DNA from: Zygaena filipendulae
Lineage: Eukaryota > Arthropoda > Insecta > Lepidoptera > Zygaenidae
Assembly: GCA_907165275.2 (NCBI GenBank)
Contig: OU015655.1
Location: forward strand, 7,018,501 to 7,082,500
Reading direction: 5' to 3'
Length of the DNA stretch: 64,000 bases
Shown here: piece after piece, positions 24,101 to 34,894 of the stretch
How positions within the stretch are numbered: the stretch's first letter is position 1
Layout: each line of letters starts with the position of its first letter
Notes under the pieces: generated by a model
What the model was told of the DNA's origin: nothing
The model's database searches: none
What the model saw: only the letters and a program-made list of their open reading frames with translations
Program-made: the position numbers and the translations under genes

Positions 24101-27100
24101 AAATTAATCTTTATCTTTAATAACAAAAAACTATAGATATTAACTACGCCATCCGCTTTCTGTAGTTTGTATAACTTTTTATGTTTTTTTTAAAGAATTT
24201 AACCATTGTGTAACATTGTTTTTAGAGTTCTGTACCAAGAAGAAGGGTCCAAACGGAGCCCTAAATTGCTTTCACTCGCGTGTCCGTCTGTACAAAACGT
24301 ATGTAAGATCCCGACTTACGTACGGCGCCCCGGCGTGGTACGCATTGCCGTGTGCCGCTATATCCACAGCAGTCTCTGACACTTCGTACCATCGTCCGAG
24401 CACTGCGTAACGACATTATATTCTGTCATCCTACCTAGCTTGGCTGACAGAGCTTAGATACCGCCCCGACCAGTGGCGTGGCCTTGGGAGGCAGCAAGAA
24501 AAGGCTTCAAGGATGGGGCACGCACTATCGGGCACGCGTCGTTGCGAGCGGATGCTGTTTTTGATTTTTTTGAGTGCGTAATAATTTTGAATTGCAATTT
24601 TTTTTTCGAGTAAGGAGACTAACTCGACTCCACATTATTCTGCCTTTGCTTCTGCACCATGGACCAATAAAACTTGTTTAATTGGTCCATGTTCTGCACG
24701 CATAATTAGACGGCTCTTAATTCTATATTTGGTACGGAACCCTAAATGTGCGAAGTCCGATACGCACGTGGCCGGTTTTTAAAAAAACTTAAATGTGTTC
24801 ATCAGCAGTAACATGAGCGTCAGGAGAAATATCAGTTGCGGTTGAATTTTCTATCTTATTGTATTTGAAATTAGGTAAATTTTGAATAGCCTCTTCAATA
24901 GTGTTTCGAATTCGCTCGGTTGTAATAGCTGGTGCAGATTTCGATTCTTCTTCGCATTCTTTCACAAGTTCCTTCATTTCTATAATAGTCATTGGGGCTA
25001 TCATGTCGGTTGTTCTCTCTTGATGACGTTGTAGTTCATTGTCTATACGTAGCAGCTTTTCTTTATTGGAGTGCGTGCGCCAAGGTCTCTTAGGATCCGC
25101 GCCAGATACTATACCACATTTCGACATATCTCGTTTAGCCCTAGAAAAAACAAAAGCTTTAAAATTGAAAGGTTTCTAGTTTATTTTCATATAAACTTAA
25201 TTTATCTTGTACAAGCTGTTCCCCGGGGTTTCGCCCGCGTTCATTTTGGAGATCCCATGAAAATTCCGGAATAAAAATATCCTATATTCTTTTATGTGCC
25301 TCTGACGACATCCAGTATGCAAAATTTAATGAAGTTTCACCCACGTTAATTTCAGAGATAAAAAGTACCCTATGTGCTTCTCTATTTCCCTGACAACGTG
25401 TAAGCAAAATTTCATGATGATGAAAGTGAATCAAACAAACTCTCTTTCTCATTTATTTTATAATATTGGTAAAGATAGTACGCGATTGTTTGCCTAATAC
25501 TTAAATACCTATTCTAGTTTAATCTACCTATATACATATAAAATGCTTGGTCCTGAATGACTGATTGACGAATAAACGCAGTCTAAACAGCAGTGCTGAT
25601 CGTAGACCTGAAACTTGGAGTGTGTGTTTTTTGTATGACGTAGGCATCCGATAAGAAAGAAATTATGAAAATTCAACTCCTAAGAGGATGAAAAGAGGTT
25701 GCATAGTTTGTATGGAACAATTCCGCGGGAACTTCGAAATTATCGCGGGTGAGACCGCGCGGGACAGCTAGTGTTAGTATATAAATGTAGAACAAAGTGA
25801 AATCGATAAGGTTGATCAAAATAATAAGCGATAATTTCTTATCTCCGGTGTAATAAACTAACCTCTTGCAATCTGCTAGTAACGCCCGAAGCTTTCTTTC
25901 GTTTTCTTCAAGCAGATTTGGATCCACCTTGTATGGGTTCCTATAAAGTTCAGTGGGTTCTTCTATTTTGTCGTCTTCCTTGTCATCTTTATTGAACTTT
26001 TGATGAAATTCTTTTATTATATCAGAACATCTCTCTGTTAACTTTACATCGGGCACTTCCATTCCTTGAAGTAATTTTGCTATCTTAGCTTTATCTTCGT
26101 CTGTAGTCATATTATTTGTCTTTATTTAAAAATAATATATATTAATTAGGTATTTTATAGAGCTCTAATTTCAATTGTTATATATTGTTTGTTCCAAGTT
26201 TTGGTTTTTAGAACGTAGTGAATAAATTAACTTCGACTGCGGGTACAAAGCGAATACCACGCGAATACCAAGGTAATCACCTTCTCTCTCTTCTCAATTT
26301 GCGAATACAAACGTATTATTTGTTGTCATGGCAACTTAAAACGTAGTGATTACCTTCAGTTATTCTTCTGAGACTACAACTACGCATGCCAAAAAGCAAA
26401 AATTAAACCATGACAATCAATGACATTATAAGTATTAAAGGAGGAAGACACCGAACTAGCGTGCGGAAAGTGAGGCATTCAGATGTGCGTAAGTTTTATC
26501 GAGGTTTTATCATAGAGGGACAATATTTGAAAAGTTGAACGTAATGAAGGTGCGTCATCCTTACTTAAATATCATTGATGTCAATTGCCAAAGAGAATTT
26601 CAATGCATGGTGTCTTCTTCAATGATCATAAATTATGTAAATATCATTGGTTTAATACTCAGAAGAATCTACTTCTGAGGTTTAATACTTATAATATCAT
26701 TGGTCTTCTTGGTGTCCTCCAAATACCTCTTGCGGGTTTCGTAGATTAACAACAAATCCATTTCGTACTCACCTATATAGATGTGTTGTTCACAATTGTT
26801 TGCATTTTTCCGTAAATTGCTTCGGAGTAAGTAGACATGGCGAACGTTAAATAAACTCCTAATGATCCAAGTAACATTACGAGTGGTATAAGAAAGCATA
26901 ATAATTTAAAACATGGGCACAAAACCAATAACGGTGTCCAATTTATCATTTCGTTTTACTTATTTATATCTTTATTTATTTCTGTATATACTTATGTGGT
27001 TATTGCTCCAAATAATTTAGTTCTATACTAATAAACATTTATTTTTGATATTATTATTATTTATATTATCATTGGATATTTTAATGTACCAAAATGTCAA

Positions 27101-30100
27101 AATGACATTACTTTGCTGCTGAAAACATAATATTATATGGCAGGTCATAGCCACATCCACAGCCAGCACAGAAACTTTACCTACCTCTAATATTATTATC
27201 TTTGGCACATACCAACAAAGCTCATTTTTCTTCGACGAGGTACTTACTTACTTCCTGTAGAAAAATTGCTCACCATTGATAAGTAGAATTATTTTTAGAA
27301 AGAATTTACTGTCTGTGGTTGTAAGTGGATTACCCGAAAAATCCTGCATTGAGTGGGATTTTTATTTTCTTTGATTAATAATAAAAATAATTGTATAATT
27401 TATATATATATAACTTTACTAATTTAGACAAAACCTTTAGACAAGTTTAGACAAGTTTTGTTTTTTCGTATTCGTTTTATCATTTTTTTGTGTATAATGA
27501 GAGTGGCGTAGGGCGCTGTTGCACTTTCAAGTGAACAAATTGGCTACTTGACGAAAAATTTTTTTTAGTCCGTCGTGTAGATTAGTAAAAAGAGGTAAAA
27601 AGTATTGGACACGTATTTTTTCTTTTTTTACGTACTCAAAAAATAACAGAGATACATTGAGTTGAAATTTCGCGTGACGTCACAATTCGGTGCAGTTTGT
27701 ATGGCGCTTATAATGAATATTGACGTCACGAGCCCCCCACCCTAAACTTTAATGCGCTTTATCTATGTTCATTTTCATTAAATTGAAAAAGCAAAAAATA
27801 CGTGTCTATTATTTTTTTATTTTCTAACTGACGGACTAATTAGAATTTTGATATTCATACCTTGGAGAATACCCATTAGCCGACTTCAAAAAAGGAGGAG
27901 GTTCTCAATTCTCAAACCTATAGCGATTTGGGTATTTTTTATAGTAAACTGTTCATTTTATTTCAACAACCAACCTAAAATACCTACTTATCCGAAAGAC
28001 AAATTACGTGTAAATAGTAATAATGGTTTGTGCTACCACTGATCAATTTGAAGTCGGTGCCAAGCCAAATAGGGAGTGAGTAGATGGACTAAGTTCACAC
28101 TCGCCTCGAGCCCGTAGATACTAGTGAGCAAAACAACCCAAGCAGGCACCGAATTCAAACCGCTCAGTGGTAGCACAAACCAATCATCATTTATTTTTAT
28201 TTATTTATTTGTTCTTATATGTTTGCTTAAAAACTAGTGGCAGGAGCTCCCAGTAGGCTTGCGCCCGTGTTGGGAATGGGAATAATACTGTTACACGTAA
28301 TTTGTCTTTCGGATTAAATGGGTATTTTGTTATTTTTTTATATTTTACTGTAGGAATTTTTTGTATTTTTTTATTTTAAATATCGATCGCAAGTCACAAC
28401 GCTTTGTTTTTTGGGTGTTGCTCTTTCTAAGATCAGAACACTCACCGGTAAGGTAACTGTAGTTGATCAGCAGTGGGTTTTCGTTGGGGAGCACAAACCG
28501 CCATAGAAATAAATACTTCATGGTGTCAGCGTTGAAACATGCTAGTTGCTGAATCAAGCGCACTCCTTCCAAACGTTTGCAGCATAGGTTCTCGAATGAC
28601 ACTAACTGTAGACGATCTTGGAAACTATAAATACGCATGAATGTAACAAAATTATAAAGTGGATCTATAGATGGACAATCAACCCGATTTAAACCCGGTG
28701 GTTGGGTTTAACTCGATAAGAGCCCGTAAATACCCAGGTTTAAACCCAAGCACCGGGTTGATTGATTGTTAAGTGGATCTGAGTTTTAGACATATTTAAA
28801 AAAGTCCTGGTGACGATTGGATTTTTTTTTCAATCCAGGATATTGAGATAGATATCTACCTGCTAAAACTAACTTCATCAAAACCAAGTCCCAAATTAAG
28901 TACTAGTCTTCGGGTCAAGAGCGCGCACTTTATTTTTGACGGTCTCGAACACTTATACAGAATATAAGATATCTGAATTGTTAAGATTTAAAAAATACGT
29001 TTAGGTATTTTGACTTTCTGCAAAATGATCTGCTAATAAGTGTGATCAATAGTAGCCTTTTTAAGGTTTACCTACTTATTGTAGAAATTAGCTGCATGCG
29101 AACGGAACTCTCAATAATTTTTAATCTGCTGGAACATTTTCCATCAGCTAAGTTTACCCACATGATTAACATTTAAACCGTTTGATCTAGGCTTGAAAAA
29201 CTGTCACCCAGATATTAAAATAATACAAGAAATTACCTCAAAATATTTAGTAAAATACGAAAAAATGTCTTCCTTTTGAAAAAGTCCAATCGATCAATTT
29301 TAATTAATTGATCAGATATAATAAGACGGTCCATTTGCGATTGATTAGCCTCCATTTTCTATACAATAAATGAAAAGTAAAAGTACAATGTTTTTATATA
29401 TCACTAGCTGCGCCCCGCGGTTTCACCCACATAAGTTTCGGAATTCCTGCAGTTAGGTACTCGAAAGTAGCCTAATTTACTCCTTATAACATCAGCTAAT
29501 TATTTAGCAGTGAAAATCCCGTTAAAATCGATCCCACCGTGCACCGTTTTGGAGATTCACCCACATGAGTTTCAGAATTCCCGCAGGAACTCCAAACTTA
29601 TGTCATATTCTTCTTCAAGTTACTTACAACAACAAACACAAGAAAAACAGAATAAGCGAAATTGATCCATCCGTTCACGCGTAATGCCGGGATCAAGGGA
29701 AATAGGGATTCATTAACCGAATTCCAAAAAGGAGATTCTGCATTCGGTTGTAGGTATGTATGTTTTTTTATGTACCTATGTTCATTGTTCACCGATTACT
29801 CGAAGGCAGTTGGACCGATTTGGAAAATCCTTTTTTTGTTTTATTATTATTATTATTTATTTACTCAGAAAAAAGTACAAAATTTTTACGTCAGACACAA
29901 AAACTCAGCAGGGTATATTGAAAGGGTATACCTACTCCCAAGTTGGTCCCATTGCCACCAAGTCGGGATCTGATAATGGTATCTTGGGGAAATTGAGGGA
30001 ACTCTTAAAAAAATATAGGCACACCTATAGCGTTTTTTTTTAATTTTTATAGTAAATCGTTTATTTGCTTTCAGAAAGTAAAATTTGAAGAAGTGGAACT

Positions 30101-31799
30101 AATAAAAATACCACAGATTGTCATCGGAACTACTCAATAATAAGTATAGGTATTTCACGAGTTCCGATTCGTTAACTTTAATATGGTTTCTAAACAATTT
30201 ATGCTCATCACAATTTACATGTATATGGCGAAGTGGAACTGATGGTGATGTAGGTACTAGGAGAACTCCTCAGCAATTGAAAGCTCGAAATAAACAAAAT
30301 TTTAACAAAAAATAAAAATGAAACCGACTTCCAAAAGCACAAAACTAAAATGCTAAAAATAACAGTGATGACGGCGGTCCTTCAAAGTCGTCATTCATGT
30401 TCAATGTTCATACTTTATGATTAATGAATTTCAAAACAAAATGTATTTATTTTTTATATGGCCCTCCTCCGAAATTTCATAAACTTTCTGGAGCTTCATG
30501 AAGAAAGTTTGCCCACCACTGTATTAAACAGATGGGTGATTTGTGAAGGTCGTTTTTAATTCGGATCCTCTACTAGGTATGTGGTTGCAGAACATATAGT
30601 AGAGGTACTATGTGTTCTGCAAAGAATTTAGTGACGTGAAGGTACTTAAATGAGTTAACCAGAGAAATTATCTACGGTTACTGTATGCCAAATTTCTGAT
30701 TGTTTCTGCTACGGTGAACAAAAATCGACTAAAGACCGACCGGTTCTAGTCACCTGTTCTCTGCTAACTTTCACTGAAAACCAGCGTCAAAGGAAACAGG
30801 TCGGATTTTATGGTAAAATAAATAATTTGGTTATCAATATGAAAGTAGAAAGAGATATATTATGTACCTACCTACAAAGGAATCATGATAAAGTTACGAT
30901 ATCTACCTATACCTATATGTCTATGATATAATATTATGATCACTTATCTACCTTGAGAGTAATTTCCAGGGACATGTGGAATTCTTTTAAGTACAGAGCA
31001 GGTGGTAGCTTGAGTGCTGTGTTGGCTTTCCACAAGTAACTTCCTAATCTTGTAGGCATTCGCAAGTTTGGGTATTGATAGGTGAACAACACTTGCTCGC
31101 AATGAAGATCACCGGTAAAGTATCGCTGCACATCGTGGATTGACCAATAACGGGTATTCGTGTTTCTGTTTAGACAATTGAGGTATGAAGTTATATACTA
31201 TTCATTTAATAAATACTTTAACGGAATACAAAAATTTGCGTGTGTATCTTAGTACTTCATGCCCTGCAATTGGACTTAGAGCATTTCTCAACCCAGGATA
31301 ATGTGTAGCTAGGTACAATACAATACAGTTCTTTATTCATAATACCAAATTACAAGTCATATATACGTACATAGGTACAATATAATAACTTATAGTGATC
31401 CGAGAGCAATTAGGTAGGTAATATTAAAATAGGTTAGTTATATTACGTCATCAGATTTTCTTGGGTCCACATCTATATAATAAGATTAATCGTATACTTG
31501 ATAAATGTATATCCATTGGTAAAATATAAGTGTAAGCTTGCAGTTTCTAATCTATTAAAGCAGAAAAGTTATGAAGAAATAGAAGACATGTTAAAAACGA
31601 TTCAATAAATATGATAAATAGACATTAATAATTAACACGTTATTACATGCATAAATAGATCTAAAATAATAAAGTTGCACCGTACACTAGTATATATTTA
31701 AACATTACTATTATTATTATGTTTCCATACGCATTGCTCACAATATAACAGAATAGAACGGACACCCACACGCACACACGCACACACGCACACACGCAC

Positions 31800-31857
<58 letters not shown>

Positions 31858-34755
31858 GTCCACCACGCGATAACACAAATTCACAATAATAAACACATTC
31901 CCTAAAATACACTTATACATTTAATTATACTCTGTTATAGTGATATAAGTATAACCATGCTTATAAACTTTTCTCCTTATTTTTTACTTTTTATCTGCCT
32001 GGATTGAAATTTGGTCCGAAGATGGGGGCCGGAATCCTGTAACACGGGGTTTCCTAGTACGGATTGCGATCTCTCACTTTGGCTTAGCTACATGTTTCAT
32101 ATTGTTTGTGTCCTCAAATCTAGTTATTGCTGTAGTGTATAAGTCACTGTGATTGGAAATAAATGGTTTATTATTATTATATCCAAAACATAATTATTAA
32201 TTGACATATTTGCACATTATTTACCTACTATAAAAATAAAAAAATAAATAAAAAACTTTTTTTTTTTAAAAACAAGTTTTATTTTATTTTTTATTTAAAA
32301 AAAAGTTTTATTTTATTTTTATATAAGTACTGGGTACTTACTTTTCGAGGTAGGTACTTCCGAAGTTCACGGGTAGGTAACAAATAAATTGCCGCGAAGA
32401 ACGGTCTTTCGCCATTATGACTACCTATGTCAATACCACGGAAACATCATATTATATTTTAGTGATGTTTAATATAGATACGTATGGTGTACTTATGGCA
32501 AATTATAATAATAAATGTGATAGACCCGGGGCCCGCCTTTAGAGCAGTGTTTTTGTTTCCAAGACCAATGTCTGAGTACCTACTGTAAATTAATTATCTG
32601 TAGCATAGGTTAAGCTGAGGCCAAGTTGATAAAACCAGTGTAATGCAATATAAGAATTATTTTTTTTCAACGGATTTTTTAACTATAGGAAGTTAATAGG
32701 AAAAAAGTTACAACGTCCGAAGCCACTAGCTAAGTACATGCTATATTTATTAAATAGATATGAATAAATAATTAGCGTACCTACTTTTTTTAAATATTTA
32801 CCTACTGTGAAATAAAGCGAAATTATTTCATTTACAACAAAGTTCACATCAGCTTAGTAACTTTAAACTAATGAAAACGAATTATTTATTTATTTAAGAT
32901 AAGATAAGATAAGATATGACAAGACAAGACAAGACAAGACAAGACAAGACAAGACAAGACAAGACAAGACAAAACAAGACAAGACAAGACAAGATAAGAT
33001 AAGATAAACTTTATTCAGCAAGAACAAACATTTATTTGTTTTTCTTACACTAAAACATCATCGTCGGGAAGTATTCCATCTGAGCTTTCCACGTAGTGCA
33101 ACCAAATGTAAGGGCTCGAAATCCAATCCCCCAAAGACAGTGGCCCCGGACTTGGCTTGTATTTATATGGCCAGCACTGCCTTAAATTTTCCAAGTGGCC
33201 AACAATTTTTAAACATTTACAGTCCACTAAAATATAAAACGTTTTTATGATTACAATTAACACAATCAAAGTTTGGATTGGATTAAGGTGCGTAAACTGT
33301 AAAGAAAATGTAACAGGTTAGATAACTTGTGTTATACAACGTGTTAATGAATTAACTGAAAACTAGAAAGTAGTTTGCTCAGAATAGACTAGCGAATCGA
33401 TCACGCTATGTTTTAATATAGGTTATATTTTTTCATTTTTACCAGCCCATGTCTAAATTATTTATAATACAATATTTGGCGCGTACGCCGCCCGCAGCAA
33501 AATAATTTGAACCGGTAGGCGCGGGCGTAGCGCTTGGAATTTCGTAGATAGGTCACCTCCAAACTAATGTTGAATAACTTTTGAAGTATAAATTTTTTCG
33601 ACATAAAATATATTTTAATCATATTATTGTTTGTTTTTTAAATGGGGTGTATCAGGTTTTCAGTTAATTCATTAACACGATGTATATAACATTGTTATTC
33701 AACATTGCAATATAAAACAAGAGTGTACATATTAGAATAACAATGCCATATAATAATGTTATATAACCATTGCCGTTTCTCATTCTTCAGTAATACCTAT
33801 GCTATCCACAATGTCGTCGCTGAGAGGACGTTTCACTAGCTGCGGCAGCGACTGTTGTACTGTTAAATAACAAAAGAAAAACAAGAAATACTAACGTGAC
33901 TAAATTATATAACATGTTATATAACATTCAGTGTTTGTTTGGAATATATAATATTATTATCATGTTTCAGATAATGTGGACACTGAATGTTATTTAACAA
34001 GTTACATAACTTAGTGACTTTTAGTTTTGGTTTTCTTTTGTTATTTAAAAGTACAACAGCCATGCATTCATACACTGAAGAACGAAAAACGACAATGGTT
34101 ATATTGTAACATTGTTAAATTGCATTGTTATTCTAATATATGTACAGTCTCGTTTTATGTTGCAATGTTGTATAATGATATTACATAATGTGGACGTGTT
34201 ATTTATCTAACAAAGTTACCTAACATGTTACATAATCTGTACGCACCGTTAAGGCTACAAAAACTGCAAAAACATGGCCATTACCTCCAGACTACACGCC
34301 TTAGGCATGATTTCTCTTAATGTTGGTAATGCTTAATACCTACATAGAATGTCATTGTTAATATGTAACATATTATTATTCGTTTTTCGTAGATCATGAT
34401 ATTACGGGCTGGCGGTAATAGGGTTGATAAAATTAACGACATTTACACACATAAGTTTGTTTTATGGCTAGCGCATTTCCATGTGAAAAATAGTGAATCC
34501 TTTCCTTATGGCATATCTATTTTTATTATTTTACAACTCCCTATAGATAAAAATTGAGGCGCTAGGATCATAGTTTTGTCACTATTTGCGATAAGACCGC
34601 CATTTGCATTTTCCTTTATAAGTATTATACCTAATAATTGTTATATTGTGCATTAAAGAATTAAATAAATAAATAACATATTTATAGGCAATGATATTAT
34701 AAGTATTTATCCTCATTATCATAATTTTTTATGGGTACTTACCTTCAGTCTCCAT
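18134..34755 (-). CDS. Leucine-rich protein, probably FBXO33/FBXO39-type F-box family (11 exons)
   Basis: Exons in transcript order: 34743-34755, 33049-33226, 30952-31165, 29237-29358, 29072-29128, 28446-28624, 23785-23957, 23378-23510, 22625-22789, 21416-21574, 18134-18279. All borders are GT..AG and the phases close to 512 residues. The start ATG sits in AAACAATGG with in-frame stops before it. The body is a leucine-rich array without obvious enzyme motifs: LGELRNLRVLALEYSHIADG, TLSIHQWRFATFPLRRVFEL, MPRLVRFFYIGRVEDEVDLR, and the end FEIDFCIGIYKN. I liken it to FBXO33/39, adaptors that bring substrates to SCF ubiquitin ligases, but I do not see a clear F-box; one or more N-terminal exons may be missed between 34743 and 33226, and the first two exons are the least certain. 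One intron contains two candidate nested genes. Confidence 0.7.
18430..19475. mobile_element. Composite non-autonomous element with GGTACGGAACCC end
   Basis: It begins with aacccggccaagtgcgtgtc and ggacttcgctcatttagggt and ends with gggttccgtttgaacccttc and gggtacggaaccc, boundaries that recur as a fragment in reverse at about 24728-24780. Two further elements lie inside: a segment at 18832-19088 shared with the eIF4G intron (7345-7656) and a foldback element at 19090-19307. It lies in the last intron of the FBXO-like gene. Confidence 0.6.
19090..19307. mobile_element. Foldback MITE with 79-bp arms
   Basis: Left arm 19090-19168 and right arm 19229-19307 are near-perfect complements (tagtatatttcattataagt against acttgtaatgaaatatacta, continuing through gcaaagagttccgacaa and ccgagccgaggcgcagc). 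The 60-bp centre holds a third, partial and diverged copy of the arm (gtcggaactagttgcaatga). No coding capacity. Confidence 0.85.
20880..21065 (+). mobile_element. Probable LINE 3' end with (TATTC)n tail
   Basis: The stretch ctacggtcgccactgaaaat, cagcgtcgtggaacttagtg and ggtagccattttggtacc is followed by aaataaac and a ctattctattctat tail. A hexamer signal plus a short simple-repeat tail fits a retrotransposon 3' end. A related fragment (ctttcactgaaaaccagcgt) is at about 30768. Confidence 0.45.
21655..22075. mobile_element. TTAGTCCGTC-type MITE carrying an inserted RTE tail
   Basis: Outer sequence matches the element at 27565-27839: it starts ttagtccgtcagttagatag and ends aaaaggactaaa, with the shared inner blocks cgcattaaagtttaggagtg and gcatcg-free caactcaatgtatcgccgtt. 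At about 21686-21826 it is interrupted by a reverse-oriented retrotransposon tail: on the minus strand ggttaactggtagagaatgc, gcaataaagaataaataaat, which is typical of lepidopteran RTE-type LINE 3' ends. A third copy of the MITE lies at about 50095-50420. Confidence 0.7.
22237..22349. repeat. Nested three-stem inverted repeat
   Basis: Outer arms ggtcagctgg (22237-22246) and ccagctgacc (22340-22349) enclose a perfect hairpin gactacggaaga/tcttccgtagtc (22269-22300) and a second one (tactatggaaaata against ttttccgtagt, about 22311-22339). It lies in an intron of the FBXO-like gene. It may be a MITE or a cruciform-forming spot. Confidence 0.6.
24216..24480 (+). pseudogene. Jockey-like reverse transcriptase C-terminal fragment
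   Basis: The plus strand reads VRLYKTYVRSRLTYGAPAWY, the conserved block after the polymerase domain in Jockey-clade LINE proteins, and then loses its frame. It is a truncated dead copy within an FBXO-like gene intron. Confidence 0.75.
24789..26110 (-). CDS. Nested two-exon gene, 199-aa charged helical protein of unknown function
   Basis: Exon 1 25863-26110 starts at the ATG (MTTDEDKAKIAKLLQG); exon 2 24789-25140 begins after TTTTTTCTAG and runs to a TAA stop. Together they are exactly 600 bp, 199 residues. The protein is acidic and Lys-rich with heptad-like stretches (ENERKLRALLADCKRAKRDM, NKEKLLRIDNELQRHQERTT, TIIEMKELVKECEEES) and no signal peptide or membrane segment. I do not recognise the family. 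It sits on the same strand inside an intron (23958-28445) of the FBXO-like gene. A perfect RFX X-box lies 212 bp upstream of the ATG, so a ciliary or sperm-axoneme role is a reasonable inference but not shown. The single intron contains two dispersed-repeat copies (25205-25440, 25535-25780). Confidence 0.8.
26322..26335. promoter_or_regulatory. Perfect X-box (RFX transcription factor site)
   Basis: GTTGTCATGGCAAC fits the consensus RYYNYYATRRNRAC at all 14 positions and is nearly palindromic. RFX factors use X-boxes close to the start of ciliary genes in worms, flies and vertebrates. Here it is 212 bp upstream of the nested gene's start codon, an apt distance. Confidence 0.6.
26669..26949 (-). 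CDS. Doubtful small membrane-protein ORF, apparently frameshifted
   Basis: From an ATG at 26949 (in-frame TAA three codons before it) the minus strand reads MINWTPLLVLCPCFKLLCFL, a hydrophobic run LLGSLGVYLTFAMS and then STYSEAIYGKMQTIVNNTSI before TAG at 26773-26775, 58 residues. Immediately after, another frame continues with GEYEMDLLLIYETRKRYLED and stops at 26669. Removal of one TA from the TATATA at the junction would join the two frames into 92 residues. It may be a real gene with a sequence error or allele, a decayed gene, or chance; there is no family match I can name. Confidence 0.3.
27565..27839. mobile_element. TTAGTCCGTC-type MITE, intact copy
   Basis: Ends ttagtccgtc (27565) and gacggactaa (27839) are inverted. 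Inside are cgtgacgtcacaattcg, cctaaactttaatgcgc and paired acacgtatttttt/aaaaaatacgtgt blocks. Relatives at 21655-22075 and 50095-50420. Confidence 0.75.
27870..28345. mobile_element. Palindromic CCGACTTC-type element with inserted LINE tail
   Basis: It shows ccgacttcaaaaaaggagga at the left and mirrored halves ggtttgtgctaccactgatc and gtggtagcacaaacc, with attacgtgtaa/ttacacgtaat outside. The same palindrome, better preserved, is at 55090-55497 and 63486-63868. A reverse-oriented (AAAT)n LINE tail, same family as at 10066-10135, is inserted at about 28187-28270, after the right half began. Confidence 0.7.
28674..28770. repeat. Short inverted repeat around AACCCGG motifs
   Basis: Arms gacaatcaacccgatttaaa and its approximate complement ending ccgggttgattgattgtt enclose a centre with ggtttaaaccc-type palindromes. 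It is intronic, next to an FBXO-like exon (28446-28624). Confidence 0.5.
29700..30345 (-). mobile_element. CCGACTTCC-ended large non-autonomous element, reverse copy
   Basis: Shared blocks with 55500-56376, in reverse order and orientation, include gttcaccgattactcgaagg, tttgaagaagtggaacta, ttccgattcgttaacttt, gaactcctcagcaattg and the end aaaccgacttccaaaagcac. It fills the intron between FBXO-like exons at 29358 and 30952; 30346-30951 shows nothing further that I can name. Confidence 0.65.
31310..31345 (-). mobile_element. LINE-type tail (reverse)
   Basis: On the minus strand the sequence reads gaataaagaactgtattgta then ttgta repeats, the shape of a retrotransposon 3' end with a simple-repeat tail. 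Confidence 0.35.
31763..31857. repeat. (CA)n microsatellite
   Basis: About 95 bp of CA dinucleotides. The 5' part is punctuated by CG every eight bases (cacacacg units); the 3' half is pure. Confidence 0.98.
32896..33007. repeat. (AAGAC)n / (AAGAT)n minisatellite
   Basis: About 22 pentamer units: AAGAT units at both ends and AAGAC in the middle. It lies 42 bp from an FBXO-like exon (33049-33226). Its minus strand follows aataaagtttatcttatc, so it may be an expanded retrotransposon tail. Confidence 0.95.
33287..34247. mobile_element. Large palindromic MITE, about 960 bp
   Basis: Ends ggtgcgta and tacgcacc are inverted and near TTAA on both sides (33283-33286, 34249-34252). Several nested inverted pairs are visible: gtgttaatgaattaactgaa with ttcagttaattcattaacac, [18 protein letters not shown] blocks, and ttttgttatttaacagtaca-like blocks at 33860-33890 and 34035-34060. 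No coding capacity. It lies in the first visible intron of the FBXO-like gene. Confidence 0.7.
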
Positions 34756-34894
34756 TGTTTAACTTTACGAGAGCTCTATTATAAATTAAACCATTGGTAA
34801 TAATAATTTTTTTTTAAGTAAGCTTATTCTTGCTGGTGGGCAACGTGCAAATTAATGGCTGCATCAAAATAACAGTAAAAATATGTATAAAATT

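Noticed and set aside
24120..24165. Short minus-strand exon (ADGVVNIYS) between FBXO-like exons 28446 and 23957
   Set aside because: No GT donor in the required phase, and the exon at 23785-23957 joins directly to 28446 with correct phase.
31661..31912. 83-aa minus-strand frame rich in Cys-Val repeats
   Set aside because: It is a translation of the (CA)n microsatellite.
33793..33857. Possible F-box gene exon on the minus strand (after TTATTTAACAG, reading SLPQLVKRPLSDDIVDS)
   Set aside because: Splice-like borders and fitting phase, but it lies inside the palindromic MITE, and the acceptor sequence is mirrored in the other arm; no F-box pattern.
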